A DNA stretch of 64,000 nt. It comes from MGBC163016 sp964649145. Lineage in GTDB: Bacteria; Actinomycetota; Coriobacteriia; Coriobacteriales; Eggerthellaceae. Position 1 is the first letter of the stretch, and each line of letters begins with the position of its first letter. Shown piece by piece: positions 18,322 through 27,357 of this stretch. Location: assembly GCA_964649145.1 (NCBI GenBank), contig CAZYOQ010000002.1, positions 47,452 through 111,451 of the forward strand, written 5' to 3'. The notes below the pieces were generated by a model. The model did no database searches, was not told the DNA's origin, and was given only the letters and a program-made list of their open reading frames with translations. Both the position numbers and the translations under genes were made by a program.

Positions 18322-18609
18322 CTAAATGTTGTCGCGGATACCGAGTTTCTTGATCAGGTCACGGTATTCGTTAATATCCTTGTTCTTAATGTACTTCAGA
18401 AGACCTCGACGCTTACCAATTAGCTTCATCAGACCTAGACGAGTGTGATTGTCCTTCTTGTGAACTTTTAGATGTTCAGTGAGGTTGCGAATCCTTTCAG
18501 TAAGTATTGCTACCTGCACTTCAGCACTTCCAGAATCAGTTTCGCTCTTGCCGTATTGCTTAATCAGCTCGTTTGTTTTTTCCTTGGTAATGCTTAGTTT
18601 GTCAGCCAT
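18322..18609 (-). CDS. rpsO: 30S ribosomal protein S15
   Basis: 95-residue S15, which binds 16S rRNA in the platform. Core motifs GSAEVQVAILTERIRNLTEH, HKKDNHTRLGLMKLIGKRR and LLKYIKNKDINEYRDLIKKL are conserved. The start is set at ATG 18609 (MADKLSITKEK) with AAAGGAAAG just upstream; a longer frame to 18705 adds 32 residues foreign to S15. The rpsO-pnp order is conserved across bacteria. Confidence 0.97.
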   Translation of the reverse strand: MADKLSITKEKTNELIKQYGKSETDSGSAEVQVAILTERIRNLTEHLKVHKKDNHTRLGLMKLIGKRRGLLKYIKNKDINEYRDLIKKLGIRDNI

Positions 18610-18713
18610 TTCTTTCCTTTCACCATAATGTCTTTCCTCAATCGCATCTGAGCAGGCAAGCTGGTGAACATGCCAGCCAAGAAGAGATCGACTTGCTACG
18701 CACAAGTTTTCAA

Positions 18714-18742
18714 ATTATATGACAATTCATATATTAATTCAA
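18714..18742 (-). promoter_or_regulatory. rpsO promoter
   Basis: On the minus strand, -35 TTGAAT (18742-18737), a 17-nt spacer and a perfect -10 TATAAT (18719-18714). The -35 overlaps the last codons of recO. Transcripts would start near 18707 and have a leader of about 100 nt, long enough for S15 autoregulation, though no specific fold was identified. Confidence 0.75.
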
Positions 18743-19503
18743 CAGGTGCAAAGCTCTATTGCAAGTGGCAAAGACCTTAAGTTTATACCTGTTTGGACTT
18801 TGATCCAGGTCTGGGCAAATCGAAGAAGATCAGGTGCTTGCTTATCTTCAATGTTCAATGAAGCTATTTCTTCGAACCTTAAGTAAAGCAGGTCATATGC
18901 ATATTCTATGGTTTGGACGCTTAGATAATCTCTAGCGGCAAATGTTTTACACTTAGCACACAATACTCCACCCTCGCTGAAATTAAATGAACAAGAAGAA
19001 AAGTCTTTCACGGGTATTCCGCAATTGACGCATGTGTGAAACGAAGGCATGAAACCAAGGTATGAAGATGCCTTTAAAAGAGCCGCTGCGGTCAATGTCT
19101 GTAGCGCAAAACCACTCAAGTTAGATATGCGCTCCAGAAAGGCACGAGTCATGTCATAAATCTTGGCAACGTCTACATCTTTTTGGAGGCTTTTACACAA
19201 AAGCTCACTTAAACACGATGCACATGAGAACTTGCTTGGGTCTTCTCTTAGACGCTCGTAGCGCTGTATAAGCCTACAATCCTTAATTACATCAAGGCCT
19301 TTGCCTTTTGCCATGAATACTTCAACGCAGTTTAGCTGTTCAAGTTTTGACGATGAGGAATTCTTCGGCTTACGAACCCCTCTAGCAACACCTTCAAGAA
19401 GGGCACCTGAGCTATCGACCATTTTGATGATGCAGTCACTTTCCCGAAGTTTGACCCATTTCAAAACTATAGCTTCGGTTTTATATTCTGCGGGTTTTGA
19501 CAT
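18739..19503 (-). CDS. recO: DNA repair protein RecO
   Basis: 254-residue mediator that helps load RecA at gaps. An N-terminal OB-fold (KTEAIVLKWVKLRESDCIIKM, split by strand) is followed by a helical bundle with a zinc-binding motif CVNCG ... CAKCK around residues 160-190. The gene is the last of the long minus-strand series from lepA; it follows the PASTA gene after 5 nt, and the rpsO promoter begins in its 3' end. Confidence 0.92.
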   Translation of the reverse strand: MSKPAEYKTEAIVLKWVKLRESDCIIKMVDSSGALLEGVARGVRKPKNSSSSKLEQLNCVEVFMAKGKGLDVIKDCRLIQRYERLREDPSKFSCASCLSELLCKSLQKDVDVAKIYDMTRAFLERISNLSGFALQTLTAAALLKASSYLGFMPSFHTCVNCGIPVKDFSSCSFNFSEGGVLCAKCKTFAARDYLSVQTIEYAYDLLYLRFEEIASLNIEDKQAPDLLRFAQTWIKVQTGINLRSLPLAIELCTC

Positions 19504-19508
19504 AATGT

Positions 19509-20480
19509 TTAGACAGAAGTCATGTCCGGGTCGGTTGATTCGATCTCGTTATTATCGTTTATAGATACACTGCCTTCAATTTGCTCGTAGTTTCCATATC
19601 TTAATTCTTCCTCGCTGCCAAACCATGAATGCGATTCATATTGCCTGACACTAATGGTGAACTTGCAAGTAGAGTCGTGATCGAATCTAACGCTGTCTAC
19701 TTTTGAGATCTCATATGTTTTCCCATTGATAGTAACTCTCGACAATGACTTCAGGTATTTTTCAGTGATTTCGACCAATTCGTTTGAGCGGCTTTTTGCG
19801 ACAATGATCTCGACCGTCTCGGATGCAGCATATACCTCCCCAGATTTTGGCACTGTGCTAATTACGTGCCCTTCTTGAATTTCGTCACTATATTCTTGCG
19901 TAACGTAATACTTATATCCTGCGTCTTCCATTTTGCTTTTTGCATCTGCCTCAGACATATCGCTTACATCGGGAATAGTATGAGGCGACGCAACGGTAAG
20001 AGATATAAGGTCATAGCCTTTGGCACTAGATCCTGCTTCTGGGTCTTGTGACAAAACCTTCCCTGTTTCATCATCAGATATCTTTTCTACAGTTTCGATA
20101 TTTGTAAAGCCCAAATCCGAAAGAGCAGCTTTGGCCTCTTCAATAGACATTCCGCACACGTCGGTCACTTTTCTGGGTGTAGCTACAAACAAGGTGATGG
20201 GGTTTGTGGTCTCGACTCGGGTTCCAACTGCTGGATCCGTATTTACTACGCTGCCTTCTTCTTCATCAGAAGCCTCTTCGCTAATCTCACAAGAAAACCC
20301 TAGCTCTCCTAAAACAGATACTGCTTCTTTTTGTGATAAGCCAATAACATCCGGAATATTAGTTCCGCCCCACATACCAGCCGAATAGCTTATGCCGCCT
20401 ACTATGAAGGCCACACCTACTATGCACAAAAAAGTTATAAGGAAAGCTTTAAGCCCTGCAGATGTATAAGCGTTAGCCAC
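19509..20480 (-). CDS. Membrane-anchored PASTA-domain protein
   Basis: 323 residues: an N-terminal transmembrane helix (about 10-34), then three PASTA repeats (starting near IPDVIGLSQKEAVSVLGELG, VTDVCGMSIEEAKAALSDLG and IPDVSDMSEADAKSKMEDAG), then about 90 residues of unassigned C-terminal sequence. PASTA domains bind muropeptides or cell-wall precursors and usually occur on Ser/Thr kinases or PBPs. No kinase domain is present and none is adjacent, so this is a free-standing sensor or scaffold. It sits between era and recO with 3-5 nt spacing. Confidence 0.88.
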   Translation of the reverse strand: MANAYTSAGLKAFLITFLCIVGVAFIVGGISYSAGMWGGTNIPDVIGLSQKEAVSVLGELGFSCEISEEASDEEEGSVVNTDPAVGTRVETTNPITLFVATPRKVTDVCGMSIEEAKAALSDLGFTNIETVEKISDDETGKVLSQDPEAGSSAKGYDLISLTVASPHTIPDVSDMSEADAKSKMEDAGYKYYVTQEYSDEIQEGHVISTVPKSGEVYAASETVEIIVAKSRSNELVEITEKYLKSLSRVTINGKTYEISKVDSVRFDHDSTCKFTISVRQYESHSWFGSEEELRYGNYEQIEGSVSINDNNEIESTDPDMTSV

Positions 20481-20483
20481 TAT

Positions 20484-21443
20484 TTACTCCATGTAGCCAA
20501 AACGTCTTAACTGAGAGTCGTCCGACCTCCAGCCGCGTTTGACTTTAACGGACAAACCTAGGTAGACCTTAGACCCTAAAAGGGTTTCTAATTCTTTTCT
20601 TGCAAGAGTACCGACATTTTTTATAGCACTTCCGCCTTTTCCTATCAGGATAGCCTTTTGACTTTCGCGTTCAGTTAGAACGGTGGCCTCAATAAGGTAG
20701 ATGTGCTTCTTATTTGAATACTCGAATTTATCAATAGAAACACCTACAGAATGCGGAATCTCATCTTGATAGCTCTTAAGCACCTTCTCGCGAATAAATT
20801 CTGCAACAAGCATCTCCTCGGTTTGATCAGATGTCATATTGCTTGGAAACCATCTAGGGCCTTGAGGCAAGAGGCAGACGCATTCTTCAATGAAAGCATC
20901 AATGTTGTAGCCTTTTTTGGCGGAAAGGCAAATCATGGAGTCCCATTTCATAAGTTCATCTGCTGCTAGATGTTGGGATGCAATTTGAGCTTTTGTAGCA
21001 ATGTCGCTCTTTGATAGGACACAGACCTTTTTTGCCTTCGACTTTGCAATGTGAGCTGCGACCCATTCGTCACCACGCCCTATAGGTTGGCTAGCGTCAA
21101 TGACCATACAAGCTATATCTACATCGTCTAGCGCACTAAGTGCAGTTTCGTTAAGTTGTTCTCCCAAAACGTCATGAGGCTTGTGAATACCTGGCGTGTC
21201 AACAATTACAAGCTGAAAATCTTCGCCGTTTACAATAGCCTGAATGCGCGTTCTGGTTGTTTGAGAAGTGCTGGAAGTAATTGCAACCTTCTGGCCAGCA
21301 AGCGTATTTGTAAGTGTCGATTTCCCAGCATTTGGCCTGCCTAGAAGAGAGACAAAGCCCGATTTGAAATTATCTGGAACAGATTCGATATATGAATCAC
21401 TGGTTTTCGAGAAATATTCGTCTAAATCCATGGAAGTGATCAA
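20484..21443 (-). CDS. era: GTPase Era
   Basis: Ribosome-assembly GTPase that checks the 3' end of 16S rRNA. G1 GRPNAGKS, G3 DTPGIHKP, a G4 element LSKSD (Ser in place of the usual Asn of NKxD) and a C-terminal KH domain (AILIGKGGSAIKNVG) are visible. The first possible start is a TTG at 21443 and an ATG follows four codons later (21431); neither has a strong ribosome binding site. It lies 4 nt after dgkA. 319 residues from the TTG, 315 from the ATG. Confidence 0.95.
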   Translation of the reverse strand: MITSMDLDEYFSKTSDSYIESVPDNFKSGFVSLLGRPNAGKSTLTNTLAGQKVAITSSTSQTTRTRIQAIVNGEDFQLVIVDTPGIHKPHDVLGEQLNETALSALDDVDIACMVIDASQPIGRGDEWVAAHIAKSKAKKVCVLSKSDIATKAQIASQHLAADELMKWDSMICLSAKKGYNIDAFIEECVCLLPQGPRWFPSNMTSDQTEEMLVAEFIREKVLKSYQDEIPHSVGVSIDKFEYSNKKHIYLIEATVLTERESQKAILIGKGGSAIKNVGTLARKELETLLGSKVYLGLSVKVKRGWRSDDSQLRRFGYME

Positions 21444-21447
21444 AGGT

Positions 21448-21873
21448 CTACGAAATCAAGGCCAGAAAAGCAGGGATATAAACAATACATGCAACCACCA
21501 AAGAGCCAATAGCTGCAACCAGAACAGCGCCAGCAGAACAATCCTTAGCATGCATTGCAAGCAGGTGCCATTGAGGAGATGTCATATCTACAATCGATTC
21601 TATTGAGGTGTTTAAAACCTCTAATGAGAAAACGACTATTATGCAAATTATTACTGCGAGCCAGCTTGATTGGGGAATTTGCAAGATGAGCCCAAGGATG
21701 ATGGCAGCAATGGCGAAAACGGTGTGAACCTTGAAATTGCGCTGAGTATTAAAAGCATGCCCTATTCCGTTAAAAGCGCAAGAAAATGCTTCAGTCATGG
21801 AAAAAGAATCCTTGTCGCCTGAATGGCGGACGAATCTCTCCTTTTCTCTAGTTGACTGGCCTCTATTCTGCAC
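21448..21873 (-). CDS. dgkA: Diacylglycerol/undecaprenol kinase family protein
   Basis: 141-residue integral membrane kinase of the DgkA family; Gram-positive members phosphorylate undecaprenol. Three transmembrane helices and the signature EVLNTSIESIVDM, plus HLLAMHAKDCSAGAVLV, are visible. The start is placed at GTG 21873 (VQNRGQS) because AAGGAGG lies exactly 6 nt upstream; a GTG at 21891 would put that site inside the gene. It overlaps the ybeY stop by 11 nt. Confidence 0.88.
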   Translation of the reverse strand: MQNRGQSTREKERFVRHSGDKDSFSMTEAFSCAFNGIGHAFNTQRNFKVHTVFAIAAIILGLILQIPQSSWLAVIICIIVVFSLEVLNTSIESIVDMTSPQWHLLAMHAKDCSAGAVLVAAIGSLVVACIVYIPAFLALIS

Positions 21874-22336
21874 TAGAAACCTCCTTGACACTCCACTTAT
21901 TTAGTATGCTCTTTTGTAGATCTTCCATCTGCTTAGCTTCGTCATCTTCTATATGGTCATATCCTTGCAGATGCAATATGCCATGAACACACAACAATTC
22001 GATTTCTTCGATAAACGAGTTGCCATATTCGACAGAGTGACTCTTGGCTACATCGGGTGCTATGACTATATCTCCAAGGATGACACATTGACTAGCTTCA
22101 TCTTTCGGAAAGCCGTCGTCAAGATTATCGCACTCAAAGGATAAAACGTCAGTAGAACCTACCTTTGAGCGATAACGTTCATTTAGCGATGCCATTTCGT
22201 CATTATCAATAAACGATACGGAAACTTCGCTTCCAAGCGGGGCGCCAGATTCTGTTAGAGCGAAATTGCATAAAGCCTCAATCTTGGCGATATCTATGTC
22301 GTATGGGTCGTAATCCTTACTGACAATCACATTCAT
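21863..22336 (-). CDS. ybeY: Endoribonuclease YbeY
   Basis: 157-residue zinc endoribonuclease for 16S rRNA 3' maturation and rRNA quality control. The metal motif HGILHLQGYDH (HxxxHxxxxxH) and GSTDVLSFE are intact. It overlaps phoH by 4 nt upstream and dgkA by 11 nt downstream, the usual phoH-ybeY-dgkA-era order. Confidence 0.95.
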   Translation of the reverse strand: MNVIVSKDYDPYDIDIAKIEALCNFALTESGAPLGSEVSVSFIDNDEMASLNERYRSKVGSTDVLSFECDNLDDGFPKDEASQCVILGDIVIAPDVAKSHSVEYGNSFIEEIELLCVHGILHLQGYDHIEDDEAKQMEDLQKSILNKWSVKEVSSAE

Positions 22337-23277
22337 TTCGAGTTTTCCTTGTCGTAGGCGTTGATGATAGAAAGTACTAGAGAATTCCTCACTACATCTG
22401 ATACCCCAAGGTTTTGAATCGAGATATCATCTATACCTTTTAAAATGCGTAATGCTTCTTTGAGGCCTGACGCCCTTGAAGGTAAGTCTGATTGAGTCAA
22501 GTCGCCCGTGATGACCATCTTCGAGCCGTAACCAAGCCTTGTAAGAAACATCTTCATCTGCTCTGAAGTGGCATTTTGGGCTTCGTCTAAGATCACAAAG
22601 CTGCCATTTAGAGTCCGTCCCCTCATGAACGCCAAAGGTGCGATCTCAAGCGTGCCAGACTCCATTAGCTTGTTAGCGTGGTCTACATCCATCATGTCGA
22701 AAAGCGCATCATATAAAGGTCTGATGTAAGGGTCTACCTTCTCATTTAGAGTGCCAGGTAAAAAGCCTAAGCTCTCCCCTGCCTCGATTATCGGACGGCT
22801 TAGGACTATACGGGCAACATCGCCGCTGTTTAAAGACGCAATAGCCATAGCCATAGCTAGATATGTTTTGCCGCTTCCTGCAGGCCCTATCGCAAAAGTT
22901 ATAGTGTTGTTTCGTATTGCGTCTATGTATTTCTTCTGACCGGAAGTCTTAGGTCTGCAAGCTTTGCCCCTGTGGGTCAAAATCACATCATCGGAGAGCT
23001 CTTTCAGGGAAAATTCAGCAGATCGTGCAAGATCGATCATGTGCTGAAGATCTGTTTTGGATGCGGCCTCGCCTGCCTGAGCTTTTCTTACAAGTTCATC
23101 TATAACAATAGAAGCGCTTTCTGTAGGCAATTTATCACCTGATATGTCAAAGGACTTATCAGAAATGGAAATATGAACTTCAAATGCCTCTTCTATTTTC
23201 CGAAGATGCTCGTCTGCCTGCCCAGTAATAGAAGCCGGGTGAACGTCTTCGGGTATTTTCACAGAAATACTTGCCAT
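22333..23277 (-). CDS. phoH: PhoH-family ATPase
   Basis: 314-residue PhoH-like P-loop ATPase, functionally tied to YbeY and RNA metabolism. Walker A GPAGSGKTYLAMAMA and Walker B FVILDEAQN are clear, as is the family segment LGFLPGTLNEKVDPYIRPLY. A short N-terminal extension carries a degenerate KH-like segment. It is upstream of ybeY with a 4-nt overlap and 67 nt after mtaB. Confidence 0.94.
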   Translation of the reverse strand: MASISVKIPEDVHPASITGQADEHLRKIEEAFEVHISISDKSFDISGDKLPTESASIVIDELVRKAQAGEAASKTDLQHMIDLARSAEFSLKELSDDVILTHRGKACRPKTSGQKKYIDAIRNNTITFAIGPAGSGKTYLAMAMAIASLNSGDVARIVLSRPIIEAGESLGFLPGTLNEKVDPYIRPLYDALFDMMDVDHANKLMESGTLEIAPLAFMRGRTLNGSFVILDEAQNATSEQMKMFLTRLGYGSKMVITGDLTQSDLPSRASGLKEALRILKGIDDISIQNLGVSDVVRNSLVLSIINAYDKENSK

Positions 23278-23344
23278 TGTCTTCCTTTATCTTTGTGCCA
23301 AAGATTTTATCACCGCTTATACCTTTGCCGTTATATGGGAGGTC

Positions 23345-24544
23345 TTAAAGCTTGAGTTCTATAAAGGTGCCAGGGGTACTTTCTTTTGGTGCTCTAATTC
23401 TGTGGTAGCTTTCCGTCATGCACCACTCATCATCTTCTACGACTGCAAGCTCCACACTTCCGGCTCTCTTGGCAAGGTCTTCTTGTCTAAGCTTTAAAGC
23501 TAATTGCCTCATGACTTTTGCACGCCTATTCTTCTCACTAGCATCTATTTGGCTAGTCATTTCAGCCGCCAAAGTACCTTCCCGCCTAGAATATGGAAAT
23601 ACGTGCATTTTTGAAAAACCGACTCTTTCGCAAAAATCAAGTGAGTCTAGGAAATCCTGTTCACTTTCGCCCGGAAAGCCGCAAATCACATCTGTAGATA
23701 TTGAGACTAAAGGCATAGAGCGCCTGATGCTTTCAACTACTTCCATATAATCTGAAGCGCTGTATTTCCTCCCCATAGCTTGCAAGATATTGTCGCAACC
23801 TGACTGCAAAGGTAAGTGAAAATGTCTGCATATACTTCCATTAGATGATGCAACAACTTTAATCACCTTTTCTGTAAGATTATTCGGTTCGATAGAAGAA
23901 AGCCTGAACCTACATCGTTTTTCTTTCTCAATTAAATAGGCGCATAAATCGCCAAGATCCATATCATCGTACTTATAGCGACCAAGGTTAATTCCTGAAA
24001 GCATTATTTCAGCTATTCTAGAGCCTGCCAGTTCTTTAACACGACTAAGAACCTGTAGCGGGTCAACGCTTATCTCTGGACCTCGAACTTTGCAAACGAT
24101 ACAGTACGTGCAATTGTTTATGCAGCCATCTTGAACCTTTACATTTGCTCTACAGTAATCGCTAATATTATTTGCCTGCTTATTTGTTTGCGTCTTTTCT
24201 GCAAAGCTGCATGGCTCTAAAGTGGAAAGATACTTGGAAAGATCCCATTTCTGAACTACTTTCACGCGATCTGAGATACCTTCATAAAGTGATTGATTTT
24301 GGGCTGCAGCACATCCTGTGACGATCACCTTAGATGAAGGATTGTCATTTAAAGCGCGTCGAACGGCCTTCCTTGTCTTTTTTTCAGCTACAGCCGTTAC
24401 AGTACAAGTGTTAAGAATTACAAGGTCGCAATTATATTCAGATTCGCGCATTCCATATTCAAGAAGCTTAGATTCCACAAAATCTGATTCAGCCTTATTG
24501 ACCTTGCAGCCAAGATTAATGACATTGAAGGTCTTCAAGATCAA
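23345..24544 (-). CDS. mtaB: tRNA t6A37 methylthiotransferase MtaB
   Basis: 399-residue radical SAM methylthiotransferase converting t6A to ms2t6A at tRNA position 37. N-terminal cluster cysteines are Cys13 (NLGCKVN), Cys47 (NTCTVT) and Cys78 (VTGCAA); the SAM cluster is CINNCTYC (141, 145, 148). The next residues read IVCKVRGP, with a cysteine (151) where most relatives have proline in IIPxxRGP. The TRAM region is short. The last codons of rsmE overlap its start by 4 nt. Confidence 0.9.
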   Translation of the reverse strand: MILKTFNVINLGCKVNKAESDFVESKLLEYGMRESEYNCDLVILNTCTVTAVAEKKTRKAVRRALNDNPSSKVIVTGCAAAQNQSLYEGISDRVKVVQKWDLSKYLSTLEPCSFAEKTQTNKQANNISDYCRANVKVQDGCINNCTYCIVCKVRGPEISVDPLQVLSRVKELAGSRIAEIMLSGINLGRYKYDDMDLGDLCAYLIEKEKRCRFRLSSIEPNNLTEKVIKVVASSNGSICRHFHLPLQSGCDNILQAMGRKYSASDYMEVVESIRRSMPLVSISTDVICGFPGESEQDFLDSLDFCERVGFSKMHVFPYSRREGTLAAEMTSQIDASEKNRRAKVMRQLALKLRQEDLAKRAGSVELAVVEDDEWCMTESYHRIRAPKESTPGTFIELKL

Positions 24545-25359
24545 TCTCCTAATGAGTATTGTTCACTAATTAACGACCCGCCCATTCCGCCAAGCTCATA
24601 TGATACCAATGCGCAACCAACTATACCTGCTGTCTCTGTTCTTAATATGTTAGGCCCTAGTGTAGAAATGTGTGATTTAGGAACTGAGTTCAATATTGCT
24701 TCAACCTCTGAATCAGAAATACCACCTTCAGGCCCTACGACTATAGCCAAGGATGAAACTTGGCCGTTTGATATAGCTATTTTCATATCTGCCAAAACAT
24801 CTCTCAAAGAAGCTGAATTTGAAGCTTCTTCCCAAAATAGTATTGTCGCGTCGTAGGAGCAGAGCAGTTCAATTGCTCGCAAAAAAGTGATAGGGCAGCT
24901 TACCTTAGGGATAATATCTCGTCCAGCCTGAACTGCAGCGCTTTTGGCAATTTTTTGCAGCCGTTCGATTTTTGCGGCGGAATTCTTCTTTTCGTACTTA
25001 GCCACACAGCGCTCAAACGCAACTGGATAAAACGCATTTGCGCCAATTTCTGTTGCGTGTCGCACGATCTTCTCAAGCTTGCCTGCTTTAGGGATTCCCT
25101 GAAATAAATCAATAGAAAATGCAGGACGCTTATACCTTTTAGAAGACGATATCCTAGCCGTAAAGCCATGTCTTTTGAGTTCGATTACCTCACATTGGAA
25201 GTAATCTGAAGAAGCATCGATAATAGCTACCGTTTCACCTGCAATGATGCGCGCAGCTTTCATATGCTTCAAATCGTCATCAGAAAGACGAACATCAAAG
25301 ATCGCGTCATCGTATTTTGACAGGATTTGATCGTCGAGGAAGAACCTGTGATAAGACAT
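24541..25359 (-). CDS. rsmE: 16S rRNA m3U1498 methyltransferase RsmE
   Basis: 272-residue SPOUT methyltransferase. An N-terminal PUA-like domain (HRFFLDDQI) is followed by the knot with VVGPEGGISDSEVEA and the C-terminal LGPNILRTETAGIVG, both diagnostic. It is 24 nt after dnaJ and overlaps mtaB by 4 nt, a common dnaJ-rsmE-mtaB layout in Gram-positives. Confidence 0.94.
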   Translation of the reverse strand: MSYHRFFLDDQILSKYDDAIFDVRLSDDDLKHMKAARIIAGETVAIIDASSDYFQCEVIELKRHGFTARISSSKRYKRPAFSIDLFQGIPKAGKLEKIVRHATEIGANAFYPVAFERCVAKYEKKNSAAKIERLQKIAKSAAVQAGRDIIPKVSCPITFLRAIELLCSYDATILFWEEASNSASLRDVLADMKIAISNGQVSSLAIVVGPEGGISDSEVEAILNSVPKSHISTLGPNILRTETAGIVGCALVSYELGGMGGSLISEQYSLGD

Positions 25360-25383
25360 TAAATGCAGTTCCTGAAAGGTGGA

Positions 25384-26520
25384 TTATCGAATATCTTTAA
25401 GCTTTTCAAAGCTTGTTTTTTCGCCGTTTAGGCTCACATTCATCATTTTCGCGAGCTCTTCAAGCTTTTGCTTCTCACGCCTCGATAACTTCTTCGGAAT
25501 TTCAACATTTAAATGTATGAAAAGATCGCCACGTGTAGATCTACGAAGTTTCGGAAGCCCAAAGCCTTTTACTTTGATAACGTCTCCACCTTGAGAGCCA
25601 CCAGCAACATTGACATTAATAATTTCGTCTTCCATGATTCCGGCAATCTTGAGATTGGTGCCAAGAGCAGCTTGAATCATATTGATCTTTAGCGAAGCAT
25701 GTAAGTTTTGACCGTCAACCTCAAAAAGATCGTGCTGAGCAATTCTTACGGTAACAATTAAATCACCAGAACTTGCGCCCTGAATTCCAGCCTCGCCATA
25801 GCCAGATACTCTAAGTTGCTGGCCGTCTCGAATTCCTGGAGGAATCTCGACTGAAACACGTTGCCTATCCGGCACTCGTCCTTGGCCTTCGCATTCTTCA
25901 CATTCGCCTTCAATAATCTTGCCTGTGCCGTTGCATTTCTTACAGGGCGAAGAAGATTGCATGTCGCCCAGGAAAGTGCGCTGAACCGAGACTACATGAC
26001 CTGTTCCTTGACATTCGGGGCATATTTCCTTATGACCACCTTCGCCAATTCCCGTTCCATCACAATCAGGACATGGAGCAAGCCTGTCGTAGACAATTTC
26101 GCGCTTAATTCCGCTTGCAGCTTCTTCGAGAGTGATTTCGATTCCTATGCCCATATCGCGACCCTCGCGAGACACACGTGAGCCGCCTCTGCCATTAGAA
26201 CCTCCAAAGAAGGCAGAAAAGATATCCCCCATTCCACCGAAACCGCCAAATATATCCTCGAAATCTACATATCCTGATCCGGCAGAACCCGCAGCGCCTG
26301 GAATAGTTCCAAAGCGGTCGTATTGGGCGCGTTTATTAGCGTCTGACAAGACGTCATATGCTTCATTTAATTCTTTGAATTGTTCTTCAGCATTTTCTGA
26401 CTTGTTTACATCTGGGTGAAGCTCACGTGCGCGATGGCGGAACGCCTTCTTAATTTCAGCTTCAGAGGCGTCCTTAGAAACACCTAATATCTCATATAGG
26501 TCTTTTTGAGTGGTAGGCAT
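25384..26520 (-). CDS. dnaJ: Chaperone DnaJ
   Basis: 378-residue Hsp40 co-chaperone of DnaK. J domain with HPDVNKSE, a short Gly/Phe-rich linker, four zinc-finger repeats (CPDCDGTG, CPECQGTG, CKKCNGTG, CEECEGQG) and two C-terminal substrate-binding domains. It follows hrcA after 12 nt, so it should be under HrcA/CIRCE heat-shock control. No dnaK or grpE is nearby; a second DnaJ may exist elsewhere with them. Confidence 0.95.
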   Translation of the reverse strand: MPTTQKDLYEILGVSKDASEAEIKKAFRHRARELHPDVNKSENAEEQFKELNEAYDVLSDANKRAQYDRFGTIPGAAGSAGSGYVDFEDIFGGFGGMGDIFSAFFGGSNGRGGSRVSREGRDMGIGIEITLEEAASGIKREIVYDRLAPCPDCDGTGIGEGGHKEICPECQGTGHVVSVQRTFLGDMQSSSPCKKCNGTGKIIEGECEECEGQGRVPDRQRVSVEIPPGIRDGQQLRVSGYGEAGIQGASSGDLIVTVRIAQHDLFEVDGQNLHASLKINMIQAALGTNLKIAGIMEDEIINVNVAGGSQGGDVIKVKGFGLPKLRRSTRGDLFIHLNVEIPKKLSRREKQKLEELAKMMNVSLNGEKTSFEKLKDIR

Positions 26521-26532
26521 AAAAACTCTTTC

Positions 26533-27288
26533 TTAACTCATATTTAGGATATCTTGTGCAGCTCGCACAGCAGATATGACGTTTCCGTAATCCATTCTTC
26601 TAGGGCCGATAATTGCTACAACTCCTGTAGCAGGCCCGCAGCTATAAATTCCAGAGATAACAGATACTCCAGCAAGGTTAGAATCCTTGTTTTCAGTGCC
26701 AATTTTCACAGAGAATCCATCACTTGTAGAAGATGCTTCTGAAAGAGCCTTTATATAGACCGAATCGTCTTCAAGAATCTCCATAAGAGGCAAGAGCGTT
26801 GCAGATTTTTGGAATTCAGGCTTTCGCATTAAAGAAGCAAGGCCTAACCTCTCTTTATGTGCGAAAGTTTGCGTTTCTGCATCTTTTGAATCATCGTCGT
26901 CCATGTAGCCAATGATCGAAAGGCATTCCGTCATACGGCTTAGCTCTTCAGACACATTTCGAATAAGATTATCAAGCGCGTCGGCATGATGACGAAGACG
27001 AGCCGCCATCTCATCATGGATAGCATTTTCTCGTTTAGCGTCTTCCACTAGCAATTCATCCACAAATTCACGGTAGCCTGCATCTGTTGGAATTCTGCCA
27101 GCGGAGGTATGGGGCTGAGTGATGTATCCCGCCTCTTCCAGAGCAGAAAGCTCGTTTCGAACTGTAGCTGGGCTTACGCCTAGCTTATAGTTTTCCGTAA
27201 GCGTTCTAGAGCCAACAGGTATAGCGTGCATGACATATTCTTCTATCAAAGCTCGCAAAATACGTTGTCTGCGGTCGGATAACATCAA
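26533..27288 (-). CDS. hrcA: Heat-shock repressor HrcA, shortened
   Basis: 251-residue HrcA, the CIRCE-binding repressor of class I heat-shock genes. The N-terminal winged helix (RQRILRALIEEYVMHAIPVG, SPATVRNELSALEEAGYI, PHTSAGRIPTDAGYREFVD) and the C-terminal GAF-like part (GVSVISGIY, VVAIIGPRRMDYG) are conserved. Typical HrcA is about 340 residues. The missing 90 or so fall after residue 127, where the usual inserted dimerisation domain is replaced by a short acidic stretch (DDDDSKDAETQ). The frame is continuous. A CIRCE element is at its own promoter, so autoregulation is expected. Confidence 0.9.
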   Translation of the reverse strand: MMLSDRRQRILRALIEEYVMHAIPVGSRTLTENYKLGVSPATVRNELSALEEAGYITQPHTSAGRIPTDAGYREFVDELLVEDAKRENAIHDEMAARLRHHADALDNLIRNVSEELSRMTECLSIIGYMDDDDSKDAETQTFAHKERLGLASLMRKPEFQKSATLLPLMEILEDDSVYIKALSEASSTSDGFSVKIGTENKDSNLAGVSVISGIYSCGPATGVVAIIGPRRMDYGNVISAVRAAQDILNMS

Positions 27289-27310
27289 ACCCCTCCTTTC
27301 GCAATAGATT

Positions 27311-27352
27311 TTAGCAGTGTGTGAAGATGAGTGCTAATAGTAAAAGATTATA
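27311..27352 (-). promoter_or_regulatory. hrcA promoter with CIRCE operator
   Basis: Minus strand: -10 TATAAT (27352-27347), then TTAGCACTC (27337-27329), a 9-nt spacer, then CACTGCTAA (27319-27311). The first arm matches the CIRCE consensus exactly; the second differs at two positions from GAGTGCTAA. Its place just downstream of the -10 and 23 nt before the hrcA ATG fits repression by HrcA. A clear -35 is not visible, and the region lies inside the 3' end of hemW. Confidence 0.85.
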
Positions 27353-27357
27353 GGACT

